Assembly: GCA_013076295.1 (NCBI GenBank)
Contig: RQOL01000876.1
Location: 5,270,001-5,334,000 of the forward strand
Length of the DNA: 64,000 bases
Reading direction: 5' to 3'
Source: Sanderia malayensis
Taxonomy: Eukaryota; Cnidaria; Scyphozoa; Semaeostomeae; Pelagiidae
The notes beneath the pieces are model-generated. The model was not told where the DNA came from. It saw only the letters and a list, made by a program, of their open reading frames with translations, and did not search any database. Positions within the stretch are counted from its first letter, which is position 1. Each line of letters starts with the position of its first letter. Positions 1 through 13,071 of the stretch are shown here, one piece after another. The position numbers and the translations under genes were made by a program.

Positions 1-292
1 TTTTACTTATAAACCACGCTATAGCTCAAGGGAATTGTCATTCTCTCATGAAAGGCAAATCTGACCATTGGGAATATCGTAGCAAAATACGCCTTGTGGT
101 TTTTTTATGAATAACGATCAATTATTGTACGAATAAACAAATATGCCAGGATATAAAAGAAACTAGTTATATACTATTACAATTGCCGTACGTCACTTTA
201 TTGATTTTTTTTATGAATGTACGAGTTTTAGCAGTATTGCATTGGATACATAAATATTTTAAACGACATTTGTTAATCTTTTAAATCCACAG
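1..292. other. Importin-4 intron upstream of the first visible exon
   Basis: No coding exon is visible before the acceptor at 291-292. The stretch contains an AT-rich dispersed repeat (about 130-215). Its two halves recur near 61,680-61,775, one in inverted and one in direct orientation. The 5' part of the importin-4 gene lies outside the window. Confidence 0.6.
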
Positions 293-3200
293 GCGTTGTT
301 GAAGTCCCAAATGCTTGGCCCTCTTCTTGAAATTTTGCTTTCCTTGATGAGTTTAAATGAACATGCTGACATGTCGCAAGAAGATGCTGACGATGATGAT
401 GATAATGATGCGGAAAGAGAAATGGAAGGAAGTACATTGCCCTCCGTTGCTGCTCAGGTGCGCCTATGATCTGTAGCAGTGCTTTTTCATAGCACGTACA
501 ATACCTTCATTACGACTGCTTGCAGTGCAGAGCAGCATAGAACTAATTTCAACCTCAATACATTTCATGAAGGCTACACTTGAACCTCGCCTAGTTGAAC
601 AAACAGGGAAACTGGCAGATTTTTTGATTTAATAAATGTTTCAGTTATTTAAGATCAATCACAGGTCATTTACATAAGGCATATCAATTTCAAGGGATAT
701 GATCGGTACATTGAGGAATTCAACTCTAATGGCAGTCTGTTTTTCGAGATCTAACTGTAAATAATATAAATTCAAATCTATTTTTCACGCTCTCTGATTG
801 AAACCAATGTTCCGTACAAGACAATTTAAGTTTGTAAGAAAACGTTGGCTTGAAAGTCGAACTGTGCAAATATAATTCTTTTTAATTCAGCATGAAGTTT
901 TATTAAGAAATAGTTTTGTTTTTCGATTGAAATTTGTTTTGTTTTAGGCTCTCGATCTACTTGCCTTACACCTTCCACCTGGAAAATTCATCCCTCAAGT
1001 TGTATGTGACAATGATTAGATGAATACTGTTTCAAATTTCAACATGAGTAATAGATACATAGAGAATACAGCGTAAGGTCAGTAGAATTTATTTTCGTCA
1101 TAATTACAGATGCAGCTGATTCAAAGACTGCTGACCAGTGCTACTTGTTATCAGAGGAAAGCTGCTTTTATTGCTTTGGGAGTTTTAGCCGAAGGCTGCG
1201 CGGATTACATCAAAAATAGGTATACATTGGGCGATCCCTTTACAAACGTGCGAGTCCAGTCTCATAGAAGGGGATTTGCGCAAATGAAACAACGTTACTA
1301 ATCGAGTTGAACGCCCTGAATGATTCTCTCAAATTATTCTGATGTAACCCCCTGAATAAATCTCTTCGGGTGCTTATACTTTAATAATTTGATAATTTCT
1401 CTCTTCTACCGGAACATGTACAGTACACATCCACAAATAAGAACCAGTGGATAAAAAACCCTTTATGCCGAAACCTCTGTTCAAAACAATAATACAATAG
1501 CTTATTGTATTTCAACAATAGGGTAGATGCAAAATGACCCAAAGTTTTAATACGCGGGTGTGTACTGCATGTAGGACTAATGGCAAATCCTACCTTGTAA
1601 ACTTGGTGTCTTGACTCCGATGTTTCTTTCTCAGGCATTTACACGAAGCGTTACAAACAGTATCTCGTGGTAAGCAGTTGATTTTGCATCCTTTCTAAAA
1701 CGAATCACAAATAATGATATATTTTTCATTGCTCAAAAGTCATGAATGTTACCAACAAAAAGAACCTTTACTTCACTTGCACAGTTGGATTCCGTGCGAA
1801 ACAGCATAAAAATTAAATTATATAGATTTGGTCTTTAAATCAAGGAATATAGGATATGAATCATTACAATGTTGTATTCAAGTGTTGCCTACATAACCAT
1901 TGATCTTTACTTGTTTTAGGATTATCGGACGAATCACATGTAGTCAGCAATGCAGCTTTATTCACACTTGGACAATTTGCAGAGCATCTACAGGTGAGAA
2001 GTTGCTACAAACTAATCCAAGGGTTGCTTATTCATAAAGGGCAAGCATAGCTTCTTATGCTTTGTGCTATTTTATTGCTATTTCAGCCTGATATTAACAC
2101 GTTTCATGCCGAAATCATTCCTGTGTTATTGCAACATCTTCAAAATACAATCAACCGGCATGATGCGAAGCAAAAGACCACTTTAACGCGAATCTACTAC
2201 GCTCTTGATTCATTCTGTGAAAATCTTGGTAGGAATTATAAAAGATCATTAATTCATCCCCAAGATATGTCTTAATTCATATTACTCATTCTAGACCATA
2301 GTGTTTCATCCTTTGGATATGATCTTGTGTTATCTTTTTTCTGGTATTACTTAATCAATGCATGCTATGTATTATTCTATTGATTGTTGCAGATAAAGAC
2401 GACATATCCCCTTATCTTGAAAGACTTATTCAAACTTTCCTAAGCACGATTGCATCAAACAAGGTGAAAAATAATTTATATCTTTTCCAATTAAACTTTA
2501 TGGTCTTCTCGATTCTTTTTACTTACTTAGTTTTAAATGGTTGTATTTACCCTTGATTTACTAAATATTTATTTCTCCTTCAAGGGTCTTTATGCAACCG
2601 AGTTGGCAATCAGCGCCATAGGATCTCTGGGTAACATTTGATCTAGCCAGCTTGTTTTTACTTTGCCCTCTCATATGTCTCCAACACCAATTATCTATCG
2701 ATTTTTATTTATGCACGTAAAAACTAGGAATACTTTCATACATCTGAAAACCTAAAGCTTTTCAAAATTTTCATGTTTATCTTGTTACAACCTTTGTAGC
2801 TTGAGACATCGAATCTCAAAAACTTACAATTTGTATGAAAATTAAACCCACTGTTATTGCGTTTTCTAATTTTTTTAGCAAATTCAGCAAAAGACGCTTT
2901 ATTGCCATACTTTCCAAATCTCATGGAGCATCTCAAGGTAAGTAGTTGCTTCGCCTTCAACTTCACCCACTTTAGCCATTGATTTGTCTATTGCCAAACA
3001 ATGCAAGTTTGTACATTCCCAGGCAGTGTAACAGTTTATTTTGATGGCTTACAGCAATAACTGTGTAATTAACGTTGATATTTGGATACTTTTCATTCCA
3101 ATGCAAATATGATTACCAAGATTTGTTTTATCTAAAGGTATTTTTAAAAGAACCAGCTACGTTGGAAACTTCAGCTTTGCAAGCACAAGCAGTTGGTATG

Positions 3201-6200
3201 ATAGTGTTGCAATTAGTTTTATACTTTGTTTGATTTTCATGCCGCTGTTTGTTGGTTCAATACTTTTACTTGTCCTAACCAGTAATAGTTACAACTTTTT
3301 GACAAGCTAAAAGATTGTTTCATCATTTGCAGACACACTGGGGGCACTTGCAAGAAATATTGGTGGAGAGAGTTTCAAATGTGTTGCACATGATTGCATG
3401 CAACTTGGCTTAGTATGTCAGATTTTGTTTGAGCTTCGATAGTTCTTATTGTCTACTTGTTTTCAAGTTTTCTAATGCATATAATTTTTAAGACTTGATC
3501 CACTCTTTGATATGTCGAGATCTGTAGCATCAAGGTAACATTATGTCGATTTTTGTTATAGAATTTGCTTGAAGACTCTGACGATCCTGATATCCGAAGG
3601 TGCACGTAAGTGGAGCTTCTTACTGGTTGATAAAATTGTTGGATAAGTTGTCATTATCAAATATATGACTGAAAACTTATTAATGCTAGTATCTGATTTC
3701 TTTTTAAAATATAGCTATGCACTTTTCTCTTCATTGTCGACCGTTTTAAAGAAGGATATGGAACAATATTTGATTAAAATCATACCGAAAATGCTGGAAT
3801 CCTTGCGTTCTAACGAGGGAATCGTGGTAAATAATCAAATATTTTATGTTTGAGGATTTTACATCTTGATGATCTGACGATTCATGTTAACAAAGATCGA
3901 TAAACCTCCAGGAGACACACGTTAACTATTCTTGCTCCCAATAAAGCTGTTCAGCTTTTTATTGATTGCTTGGTCTTTGCAACCCCCGTTAACTATTGTA
4001 GCTCCCAATAAAGCTGTTCAGCTTTTTATTGATCGATGACCCCCGCACGATACTTTAATTTCTGTTGAATTTAAATATTCAAGCGACAAAGATCAGGAGT
4101 GCGGCGTTGCGTTCAATTTGATGTGAAAACGAAATTGGATTGTTTTAGGCGCAATTCTCTGAAGATGAGCCAGCATTTCTATTAGATGACGATCTTGATG
4201 AAGAAGATGTTGGTGATGAAAATGATAATGATGGCGATGATGATGTTGAAGGGTATGCAACTAAAATCATTATTAAGAATAATATTAATGTACAAATGGA
4301 TGCTAAGCATCTTTCTGGCTAAGTAAGTTCAATTTGAAATCAGAAATTAATCACTTCTAGTTCCTGATTTCTAATTCCTGATTCCTTTTGAAGTTGATGT
4401 TGTTATCAGTGAATCTCTCGTTGTTCTCTAGGTACACTGTGGAAAATGCTTATATCGATGAGAAAGAAGACACATGCAATGCACTGAGTGAATTGGCTGA
4501 ACAAGCAGGGTAATTATTCAATTAATTCCATTTTTTTTCAAAAATAATGCTATTAATAAGACATTCCTTTCCAAACATGCTGCAATTTTTTGCACCATTC
4601 CGTATAAGTCTGTTAGCTAAATATAATACGTTTTTACATTTACAAGGTCCACGACTACATGAATGAATCGTTCTATAACCGAGTATTCATCTTATGTGCC
4701 CTCTTCATTTTCTACTCTTTCTGTTGCATCCACATTTGTATTTTGTTCCGTTCCCGTTTCATTCTTATGTTTGAGCACACCAGTAGCAGCTGAGATCTTG
4801 GAGGCTGAACTGGCTGGGAGTCCTTTAATGTAGCCATTTACATCCAAATTATCCTCACCAAAATCGCTCGAATCATGATAATCACTTGAATCAACAAAAT
4901 CACTTGAATCATCTAAATCACTTGAGTAAATGGATAGATCACTGTCATCTGTATTGACATTCTTATCCACTTGGTTTTCTTCAGTTTTACCTTCACCATT
5001 TTCATCATTTATTTCTGTCTCATTTTTGTCACCGTTGTTGTTCTGTTAATCGGAATAGCATTTTTTAAAAGTATTTTTAAGACAACGGCAGACCAAAGCT
5101 GTGGCAAATAAACCCTGGCAATCCGGAAATGAAGTTTCAGGAGTGGGGACTTTGAGCCAGATTTGAGGATAGAATATAGTTACAGAGACACAAGAGGAAA
5201 GCAATTATAAGGGCTTGATCATATATTCGTGTGTAATCAATTCATTTGCTTATCAATTCCTCTCAGTTATTCCCAGACGAATTAATCAAACATTGACAAA
5301 CCTGGTTTTTGGATTTATCTTCCAACTTCTTTGCCCTTTCGCTTATAGCTACCATCTGAAACCATCCAATTTGTGCAATTGCTTCATTTTGATCTGTAGA
5401 CAATGGACTCTTCTTTGTTTTATCTTCTTCTGCTTTCAGTTTTAATTTCTCAGCATCGACTTCGCCTGATGAAATCCTGCGAGTTGAATTCCCTTTCATG
5501 TTGCTTGCTCTGTATTCCTGCTGGAACTCATAGTCTAGATGTTGTCTTCTTAGCAGCTCGTATGCCAAACTATGTCTTCTACCAGCCTTGTGAACATTTT
5601 CAAATGATGGCAATTTGTACAGTGAATGGCGAGATTCCCCGGCAGCGTCTTTCTCCTTTTCTTTCTCATGCATATCCAAAGAATTCGATTTTTCTACATC
5701 CCCTATTCCTTGAATCTGATGCTCAGCATCATATCTTCCATTATCACTTGTATCATTAATGCAACTATCGCCAACACACAGCTTTTCAGCATTGACAATG
5801 CTACGATCTTCAGGTCTTGCTGAACACTCACCAGTCCCAGATTCATTCTTCGTCCCCAGTTTTGAGAGCAATTCACTTTGAACTTGCGAATCGAGTATGA
5901 CTTTGTTGTATATTTTTCGCTTTGGAGGAACACCGCCATTCTTAATCAAGCCCTCATTCTCCACATTCAATTGCGAACATACATCTAATTGATTCACCAG
6001 TTGATCTTCAGACAAATATTCAGTTTTGATAGAGCCAGCATCGGAGTCACATTCACCACTTTGTCGATAGCGTAACTTGCTATCAATTTTCTCTAATGCT
6101 TGGAGGTATCCATTGGCTAGTGTATAGGACTCAGACTCAGATTCGATTAATGTCGAAGCAGAAGCAATGCGTTGTGCCGAGGCGTCCCTGGACTTCACTT

Positions 6201-9200
6201 TTGAATCTTGATCCCTAACATTGTTACAGGAATCAACAAATGCTGAATCTGCAACCATCAATGCTGAATCTGCGTCTACCGATCCATCAGTATCAATACT
6301 ACACTGATCAACACGTGAACACTTTGATGCATCAGAACCACCAATGCCAGCATCAGCATGACACTTGAGCGTTTCAGATGAATTAAACTCTGTCTTGTTA
6401 CCACTGTCTTCTGAAATTATCTCCAATTCTTTTCTGCTCATGATTCTCCTTGACTTTTGCCTCATTTCATCCACACTGTCGACATTTTCAAATCGAGAAC
6501 TCCTTCTTCTGTAAAATGCTGCACTCCAATCTCCACTAGCTGGAGGACTTCGCAGATTTCTATGACAACTCTGTGTTGGTGATGCTACGCTTGTATTTGA
6601 TTTACCATTATCAGCAATGCTATCCTTGCCAAGGCCATATTCAATTCCGCTCGATCCGGTTTCGGACAACCTCAATCCGGATTTCAGTTTATTATTCGAT
6701 CTTGTTATGGCTGCAAATATATCCGCTTTATGATTCTCATATTTGATTTTTGCCTCAAGATACTTGAACTCCAAACTTTCTAAAGATTCCGTGTCCAAGC
6801 TCTCGCTATCATCATATGTTTCCCAGTGGTTTGTTTCTTCTTTAATCTCCATCTCATCATCTCGATCATCTCTTTTAAGTGACATAATTGCATTTTTCGC
6901 TTCTTGTCCTTTGTGTGAAAATGCTTCTTCATTGCCATAGTCGATATCATCACCATCTCTCACCTTGCGATCCTCGATTTCCAAACAATTCTCCATCTTT
7001 TCATCTTTCTTACCTGACTTTACTTCTTTTATTTTTTCTGTAAAACTCTGCTCTACAACTTTCCTATCTTTATTGTCAAAGCTCTTCTCCTCAACAGACC
7101 TTCTTCTCTGCATTGTTTCGCGATCTCTTAATGTTTGCAATTCATCTTTGAATTGGTCATTCTCAGCTTGTAGCTCGTGTATTCTTTCAAACAATTGGCA
7201 ATTCCTCTTCAAGCCATCTTCGTATCTCCTTTGTATTTCATCATACCGTCCATCATTGCCTTCTTTATTACATTGAAGATCTTTCTTCGTGAGCTGTATT
7301 TTCAATTTGTAGAGTGATTTTTGCAGCTCTTTATTCTGCTTCTCATACAACTTTGACTTCTTCCTTTGAGTTTCCAGTTCTCCCTTCAATCTCCTGGATA
7401 TTTCAGACTCATCACTTATTTTATTAATGCGATAATATTTGCTTGCATCTCCCTTCAAACTATGAAGTTCTGTCTCCAGTCCCTCTATCCGATCTCTAAG
7501 CCTTATCTGTTCCTCTTTTCCTGCTACCATCTCCTCATCTACATTTTTTCTGCAATCTTTCTGCTCCCATGGGTTTTTCTTCTGCTCGTTTGTTCCATCT
7601 TTTGCCAGAAAAGCCCAGTGTTGCTCATCTGGTCCATTTTTATCTCTTCCAGTGCCCCAGTTTGCTCCTTTATGATTCAGATGAATACCTTGCATCACGT
7701 CATCCATTTGTTTTTGTTGCATATTAACCTCATTGTCATTATTTGTCTTGTTTTGAAGAATCTTTATTTCGGTTTTCATAAATTCGAATCGCTCTTTGTA
7801 TTCTTCACTTTGAATATCTTTTATCTTCATTGCCATCTTCATCTCATTTATATTAGCAAGCAACCCTTTTCTTTCAACTTCGCTATGATTGTACTTTTGT
7901 TTTTCTGAATCCAACTCATACTGCAGTTGTTTTGCTTCCAAACATGCATCATTCGCATCTTTGTTAGCTGTTGCATTCTTCCTTATCAAACATTCGTGAT
8001 TTGTTTTGAGCTGTGAAAGAATTTTCTCTTGTTTCCTGCAGGAATTCTCTAATTGTTTTACCTTTTCCTCCTTCTTAGTTGCTGATGCTTTCAATTTCTG
8101 ATGTTCTTCTTTCAATATCTTATTTTCCTTCGACAAATAAACGATCTCTTCTTCTAGATCTTGTATTATTTGTTTCAAATCTTCCACAGCTTCATTCAAC
8201 TCTTCAATCTCAATTTTTTGATTGACCGCAATCTTTTCTACGCCATTCAGTTTCTCATAACATTCCTGTGCATATATCTTTGCCCTTTCAAGCTCTTCTT
8301 TCCATGTATTACAATTGATTTCTTCTTTTATTCTGTTCTTCTCTTCTGTAGTCTTCTTCTCCAACTCTTCTTTTTCTACTTGAATCTTTGTTTTATCACA
8401 CTTCAATTCGTCAATAATCTTTCCCATATTCTTGATCTTAAGCAGGGTTTTTCTTTGCTTCTCGCTAATATCTTTGGCATGATTCTTTTCCATTTTTTCC
8501 ATCTTTTGACAAGCATCTTTACACTTCTTTTCCAGCATATTTCTTTGTTCTGTCATTATCCATAGATCTTCTTGCAACTGTCCATTTGATTGTTCTTTCA
8601 TTTCCAGACTTTCTGTCAATGTATTTATCGCCCTGTTGCTTCTTTCCAGTTTCCATTTTACCTCCACTACTTCGTTGTTTCCTTTTCCAGAACTCCCTCC
8701 GCTCCTCCTCTCGCAACCTATGATAAAAAAAATAATAACATTAAATTAATATAATTAACTTTTCCCTCAAAGCCCCGCAGAGCCTAAAGGAATATTTTAA
8801 ATCTATAAATCTATCAATAAAGGAATATTTTAAATCTATTATTTAGCTAGACTTTCGTTGCTTTTTGTAATCCATATTTAATCCAATTTTTAATATAAAT
8901 GAAATAAAATTTACCTCTGTTAAGACTGCAGTTTGATAATCCACAATGCTCCATTTCTAAATGATTTCGCAGTTCGATGTATGATGAAAAATCTGGATGC
9001 CTCTCACATTGGTAACATTTTATTCCTGCTTCGGCCATGATTATTTGTGATAATGCGAAGATTCGAATTTGATAAAAATATTTTTCTTTATTTGATGTCA
9101 CATTAATTAAGAATAGAGTACGTGATTAGTCTCACTACATAATCCCCTTGCTTCCCTGTGCTCTATTTCATATCGCACGGAAAAGGAAAGCGATATGAAA

Positions 9201-12200
9201 TAGAGCACAGGGAAGCAAGGGGATTATGTAGTGAGACTAGTACGTGATATGGTTGATATGGTATAGACTCGTTACATTACGTCCCAGTGCCTCGCTCGCA
9301 ACTCGCTCAACACAAGGGATGCTCGTTTTTGCTCCTGAAACGAGCGAGACACAGGGGCGCAATGTAGCGAGTCTAGCGTGTTCATTTGTATTCTTAAACA
9401 TCCATGATTGGCTTAAAGTAGAGCCAATCAGGTGGCAGTTTTGAAGCATATTTTTCTTATCATTTGATGTTTTACAAACCATCCCAACATACCCAATGCA
9501 AGATACCTTAGAAGTTGACGATTTTTCTTCGTATTATTGAAAAGCCTTTTATTTTTATCACAGAGCATGTTTTTTACCATTCATGGAAGAATGCTTCAAA
9601 GAGGTTTTCTATCTTGTCGATGTAAGTTGTTGCTGTGTGCTTTTTGAATAGTCCCACCCCATTTCCCCCCGTCTTTCTTTCATTCACCAGTTGAAATCAA
9701 TACAAATAGCTACTTATGCGGGGTGTATCATACCACAAAACGTTCCATTTCAAGTACTCGACAACTATAAGGCACTAAAGTTCATATAACTAATAAATGA
9801 CCTTTGTATGGGAGTATACCGTACGGAAATTTTAATTTATTCAATATTTAATTTTATGTTTCTCATTTAGGATTCCCATGTCAACCTGAGAAAAGCCTCG
9901 ATCACGTCGTGTGCAACATTTTGCAAAGTGGCCCAAAGTGCATTGCAGGAGAACGGCTCGACAGACTACTCATCAGGTAACATTAACATTTCTGTCGTTT
10001 GTAACTGGGAAAAATTTGCTTTCTATTGTTGCATCGAGATAATGTACAAAATTATGAACATCTTGTGATTGAGCACAGGTTCTACGCCTTGATGGTTTAT
10101 TGGCATGAAGTGCCATGGCTTTTTATAGATAGTCATACTGATCATTAAAAAAAGTTACGCCCTGATAAAGCGAATTAAAATTACATTTAACTCACCATTT
10201 GGCCTTGTGTTTTAAGAATCATTCCAGCCTCGCTTCGATGTGTCAATGGAGACATTTTGATATTCTTCAAAATAACGACTTGTCAATTTGACTTGTTTCT
10301 TAAATGGAGAAACGAAACAATTACAACAATGAATTACAACAACCGTTAAACAATAACCAAATATTTTTCACTAATTGGTTTTTCATTATTACTTTTATTT
10401 TTTCTTTTAACAACGATAACAACAACAGTCCTTGCATTGGTAAGCAAGACGGTTCCAGTTGCATTGGAAATGATCAACAAGGACACGGATAGAAACAGTG
10501 TTATGGCTGCTGTTGACTCAATCAATGAAATACTAAAAGCATTGAAATTCATTGGCTGGAGAGATCATGATTCAATTCAATCAATAGCTGAAGCTGTCAA
10601 TGTTCTCTTCATGGAAAGGGTGTGTGTTTGCCAATATGTTTATCAATTAAACTTTATTAATAAACATTAATAAAGTTAAACCTCGATATGTCGAATAATG
10701 GCAGCATACTTGAGCATATCAAAATCAGTAATCACTTAATCAATGATCAGTCAGTGACTTGACAAATCAATCATTAGCCAATCAGTGATTCGACAAATTC
10801 AATTTAAACTACGGTTAACTCATCAATGCTTAATTATTAAGTTGGATGATCACCCTTCTATTTAGATTCAATTGTTGCTCACAAATCTCAGTTCTTTATT
10901 TGTATTTGCATTTGGGTTTCTATCTGTGCCATTTTCTGTGATAGTGATGTAAGGATGTATTTGATTTCAGAGCCCTTGTCAACGTAGTGGGGAAGATGAC
11001 GTATTGAGTGAAGACGAGGATGAATCTCAGGCTGAACTGGATGCAATGCTAATTGAAAAAACAGCTGATATTCTACCCTCGTTGGTCCAGGCTATTGGTG
11101 GCGAGAACTTCAAACCTTACTTCACTGTCATTCTACCTCAACTTGTCAAAAGAACGGTTTGTGATTCTATTCTTGTATTGTTATCGCAAGCTCAAGGACT
11201 AGAATATTTGTCTTTCTTCGTAGTTAAATTTTGATAGAATGAAGTAGAGTCATTTTTGAATTATTTTTCTTTTATAGAAGAAAACGTGTGCTGTTTCAGA
11301 AAGATCATTTGCCGTTGGAACTTTAGCAGAGGTTCGACATTATAGAAACAGAGACTTTTTATTATTTTTATTTATTTTTGAGTTCTCTTATTTTTATTTC
11401 TTATTTAAATTCCACTTTATCTTTATTAAATTTCTAATGTTTTTCCCTCGCCTTTTTAGATAATTCAGGCTATGGAGCAACATATATCAGACTTCATTGC
11501 ACAACTAGCCAGCCTTTTTCTTGTAACTTTGAATGATGATGATGAAGAAGTAATAAGCAATTCGGCATTTGCTTTGGGTGTTCTTGCTGAAAGTGGCCGT
11601 GAAAATATGACGCCGTATCCTTTTCATTTAGATTCACTTTCATATTTTCAATAGTCGTAAGAACAATTATCACTTTGACATGACTATCGTCCAAAATTTT
11701 AATGGATGTATGCGAGAAGACTTGCACATTTGAGCCTCGATAAATTTAGCACCGAAATAGTGAAGCATTGATTTGTTCATTTAAGGGTCATTTTAGAAGC
11801 ATATATGCTGCGAATCAAAATCAAGCCATACAGAAGATGTTCGAGAAATAATAAGAAATTAACTTATTGAAGTTTAGCTGCATAGAAAACCTGTCTCAAG
11901 ACCCTAATCCATTGCATTATTGTGAATAGCGTCAACCACTGATTTCTACCCTCATGCCTTAACACTTTCGCCAGTTATTATGGCAGTATGTTGCAAACAT
12001 TGTTCGCTGTATTGAATAAATCTTCGTCAGCACTTGTTAGTGATAATATTTGTGGTGCAGTTGGACGAATGATAATTGCCAATGGAAATATCACACCATT
12101 AGAGCAGGTTAGGATAAGCCGTCTTTATTTTCACATCTTCAATTAGCATCTACAGTCGCAGGCAAAAGTTATTTAGAACAGCTCTTAGAATAGCCTTACA

Positions 12201-13071
12201 TGAAGTTGAACATTCGGCCAGGACAAAACCCCTCCCTTTTTCCTTAATTCAATCTTTTGGAGATCATGAAGAGAACCTTAACAATACCACTAGGCAAAAT
12301 ATAGAAAAGTCAGTCCCCTTTAGCCAACATTGCCTGGGGGAAGGAAGGGGGGTATTTGAAATAGCGTATCTAGAAATTTTCGAAAGACTTTTGGCCATGA
12401 TTGTAGATTAGCCTTAAAATTTCTGCTGGTATTATGACAATCTTTTTGTCTAGGTAATACCAGTGATAATTCAACATTTGCCAATTAAAGAAGATAAGAG
12501 AGAAAATGACACGGTTATGAAATGTATCGTGTTTCTCTATCAAAATGGAAATCAAATTGTAAGTATCTTTTGTTGTTATATTTTTTTATAATTAATTCAT
12601 GAGTTTGGGCTTCGTTATGTCAAGAGTACTAGACCAATAAGACATTTGTTCAAGTTTCTCAGGCTTTAGCTGATCTGTTCTGTTAGAATTGTAAAGGAAA
12701 TTTTGTTCAATGTGTATGGCAATAAACATGAAATTTTTAGCGTTGTTTTTTTCGCCAGATCATCGCACACACAGGACAGTTATTGATACATCTGCTTCAA
12801 TCCTTACTTGATCGAGATTCTGGATTAACAGACGGTTTGTTGAAGTCTTATAATCTAGTATAATCGAATTAAAATCTAAATGTCTTGAATTCATAGTGTA
12901 CAACTTTGTGAGAAAATAAGTATTCTATCAATTTCGAAATTGTTTGTAGAAACAAGAATGGCTGTCAAGTTGGTACTGGTCGAACTTCAGAGACAATTCC
13001 CAAACGATTTCAGCTCTGTCTTGAATACCCTTGGAGTCTCAAGTCAAATCATTGAGACAATTTTATCATAA
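293..13071 (+). CDS. IPO4: Importin-4 (karyopherin-beta), 3' 25 exons, 5' end outside window
   Basis: Importin-beta family nuclear import receptor built of HEAT repeats. It carries ribosomal proteins and histones through nuclear pores under Ran control. Exons: 293-457, 948-1001, 1110-1219, 1635-1669, 1920-1993, 2087-2228, 2393-2463, 2585-2630, 2879-2937, 3138-3195, 3333-3412, 3562-3605, 3715-3826, 4149-4252, 4432-4509, 9564-9621, 9871-9976, 10429-10619, 10971-11156, 11278-11331, 11460-11614, 11975-12107, 12454-12558, 12759-12834, 12950-13071 (TAA). All are GT-AG, phases agree, and they encode about 805 residues, equivalent to human residues from about 278 to the end. Recognisable stretches are LALHLPPGKFIPQ, NAALFTLGQFAEHLQ, DEKEDTC, SHVNLRKAS and SDNICGAVGRM. 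Two acidic loops (4149-4252 and 10971-11156) match the acidic inserts of IPO4. A polyadenylation signal follows at 13193. Intron 4510-9563 hosts an antisense gene. Confidence 0.93.
1450..1575. repeat. Degenerate copy of the 149-bp TA-flanked MITE
   Basis: An importin-4 intron segment shares the internal pattern of the elements at 16024-16172 and 26951-27099: a CTGTTCAAAACAA-like block, an imperfect palindrome around ACAATAG, then a TAGATGCAAA-like block. The ends are decayed. Matching was done by eye. Confidence 0.35.
3919..4034. repeat. Tandem duplication of a short palindromic unit
   Basis: Two near-identical copies (3919-3966 and 3988-4034) lie in an importin-4 intron. Each begins CGTTAACTATT and contains the snap-back AATAAAGCTGTTCAGCTTTT followed by TATTGAT. 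The copies differ only near the start of the unit. I saw no further copies in the window. Confidence 0.7.
4692..9038 (-). CDS. C2H2 zinc finger plus long coiled-coil protein, nested antisense in importin-4 intron
   Basis: Three exons on the minus strand: 9038-8915, 8717-5302 and 5042-4692 (stop). Phases agree and the predicted product is about 1296 residues. The start is MAEAGIKCYQC at 9038, because a C2H2 finger (C-x2-C-x12-H-x4-H, about residues 8-30) follows at once. After it comes about 600 residues rich in E, K, Q and L with heptad spacing, beginning VKWKLERSNRAINTL, which is a long coiled coil. The second half is serine- and acid-rich and apparently disordered. The last exon has a DSSD repeat (DSSDF, DSSDY, DSSDF) and ends in NEEGT. 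I do not recognise the family; a structural or centrosomal role is only a guess. The whole gene sits inside intron 4510-9563 of importin-4 on the opposite strand. Confidence 0.8.
9118..9248. mobile_element. 113-bp foldback MITE with 50-bp perfect arms and 9-bp target duplication
   Basis: Arms 9127-9176 and 9190-9239 are perfect reverse complements over 50 bp, separated by a 13-nt loop. Both sides are flanked by GTACGTGAT (9118-9126 and 9240-9248), a 9-bp target-site duplication. Nine-bp duplications are typical of Mutator-like elements, so a MULE-derived MITE is the simplest reading. Perfect arms imply recent activity. It lies about 80 bp upstream of the start codon of the nested coiled-coil gene. 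Confidence 0.9.
9264..9375. repeat. Second, imperfect hairpin next to the foldback element
   Basis: The left arm starts TAGACTCGTTACATT and the right arm ends AATGTAGCGAGTCTA. About 35 bp pair with several mismatches around a loop of about 40 nt containing CTCGCTC-type motifs. I found no clear target duplication. It is probably an older foldback element that landed beside the 113-bp one. Confidence 0.65.

Noticed and set aside
3925..4030. Histone-type 3' stem-loop
   Set aside because: The AATAAAGCTGTTCAGC hairpins lack the conserved histone stem sequence and loop.
5215..8565. Several hydrophobic plus-strand frames opposite the long coiled-coil exon
   Set aside because: They are complement shadows: runs of Glu/Lys codons on one strand read as Phe/Leu/Ser on the other.
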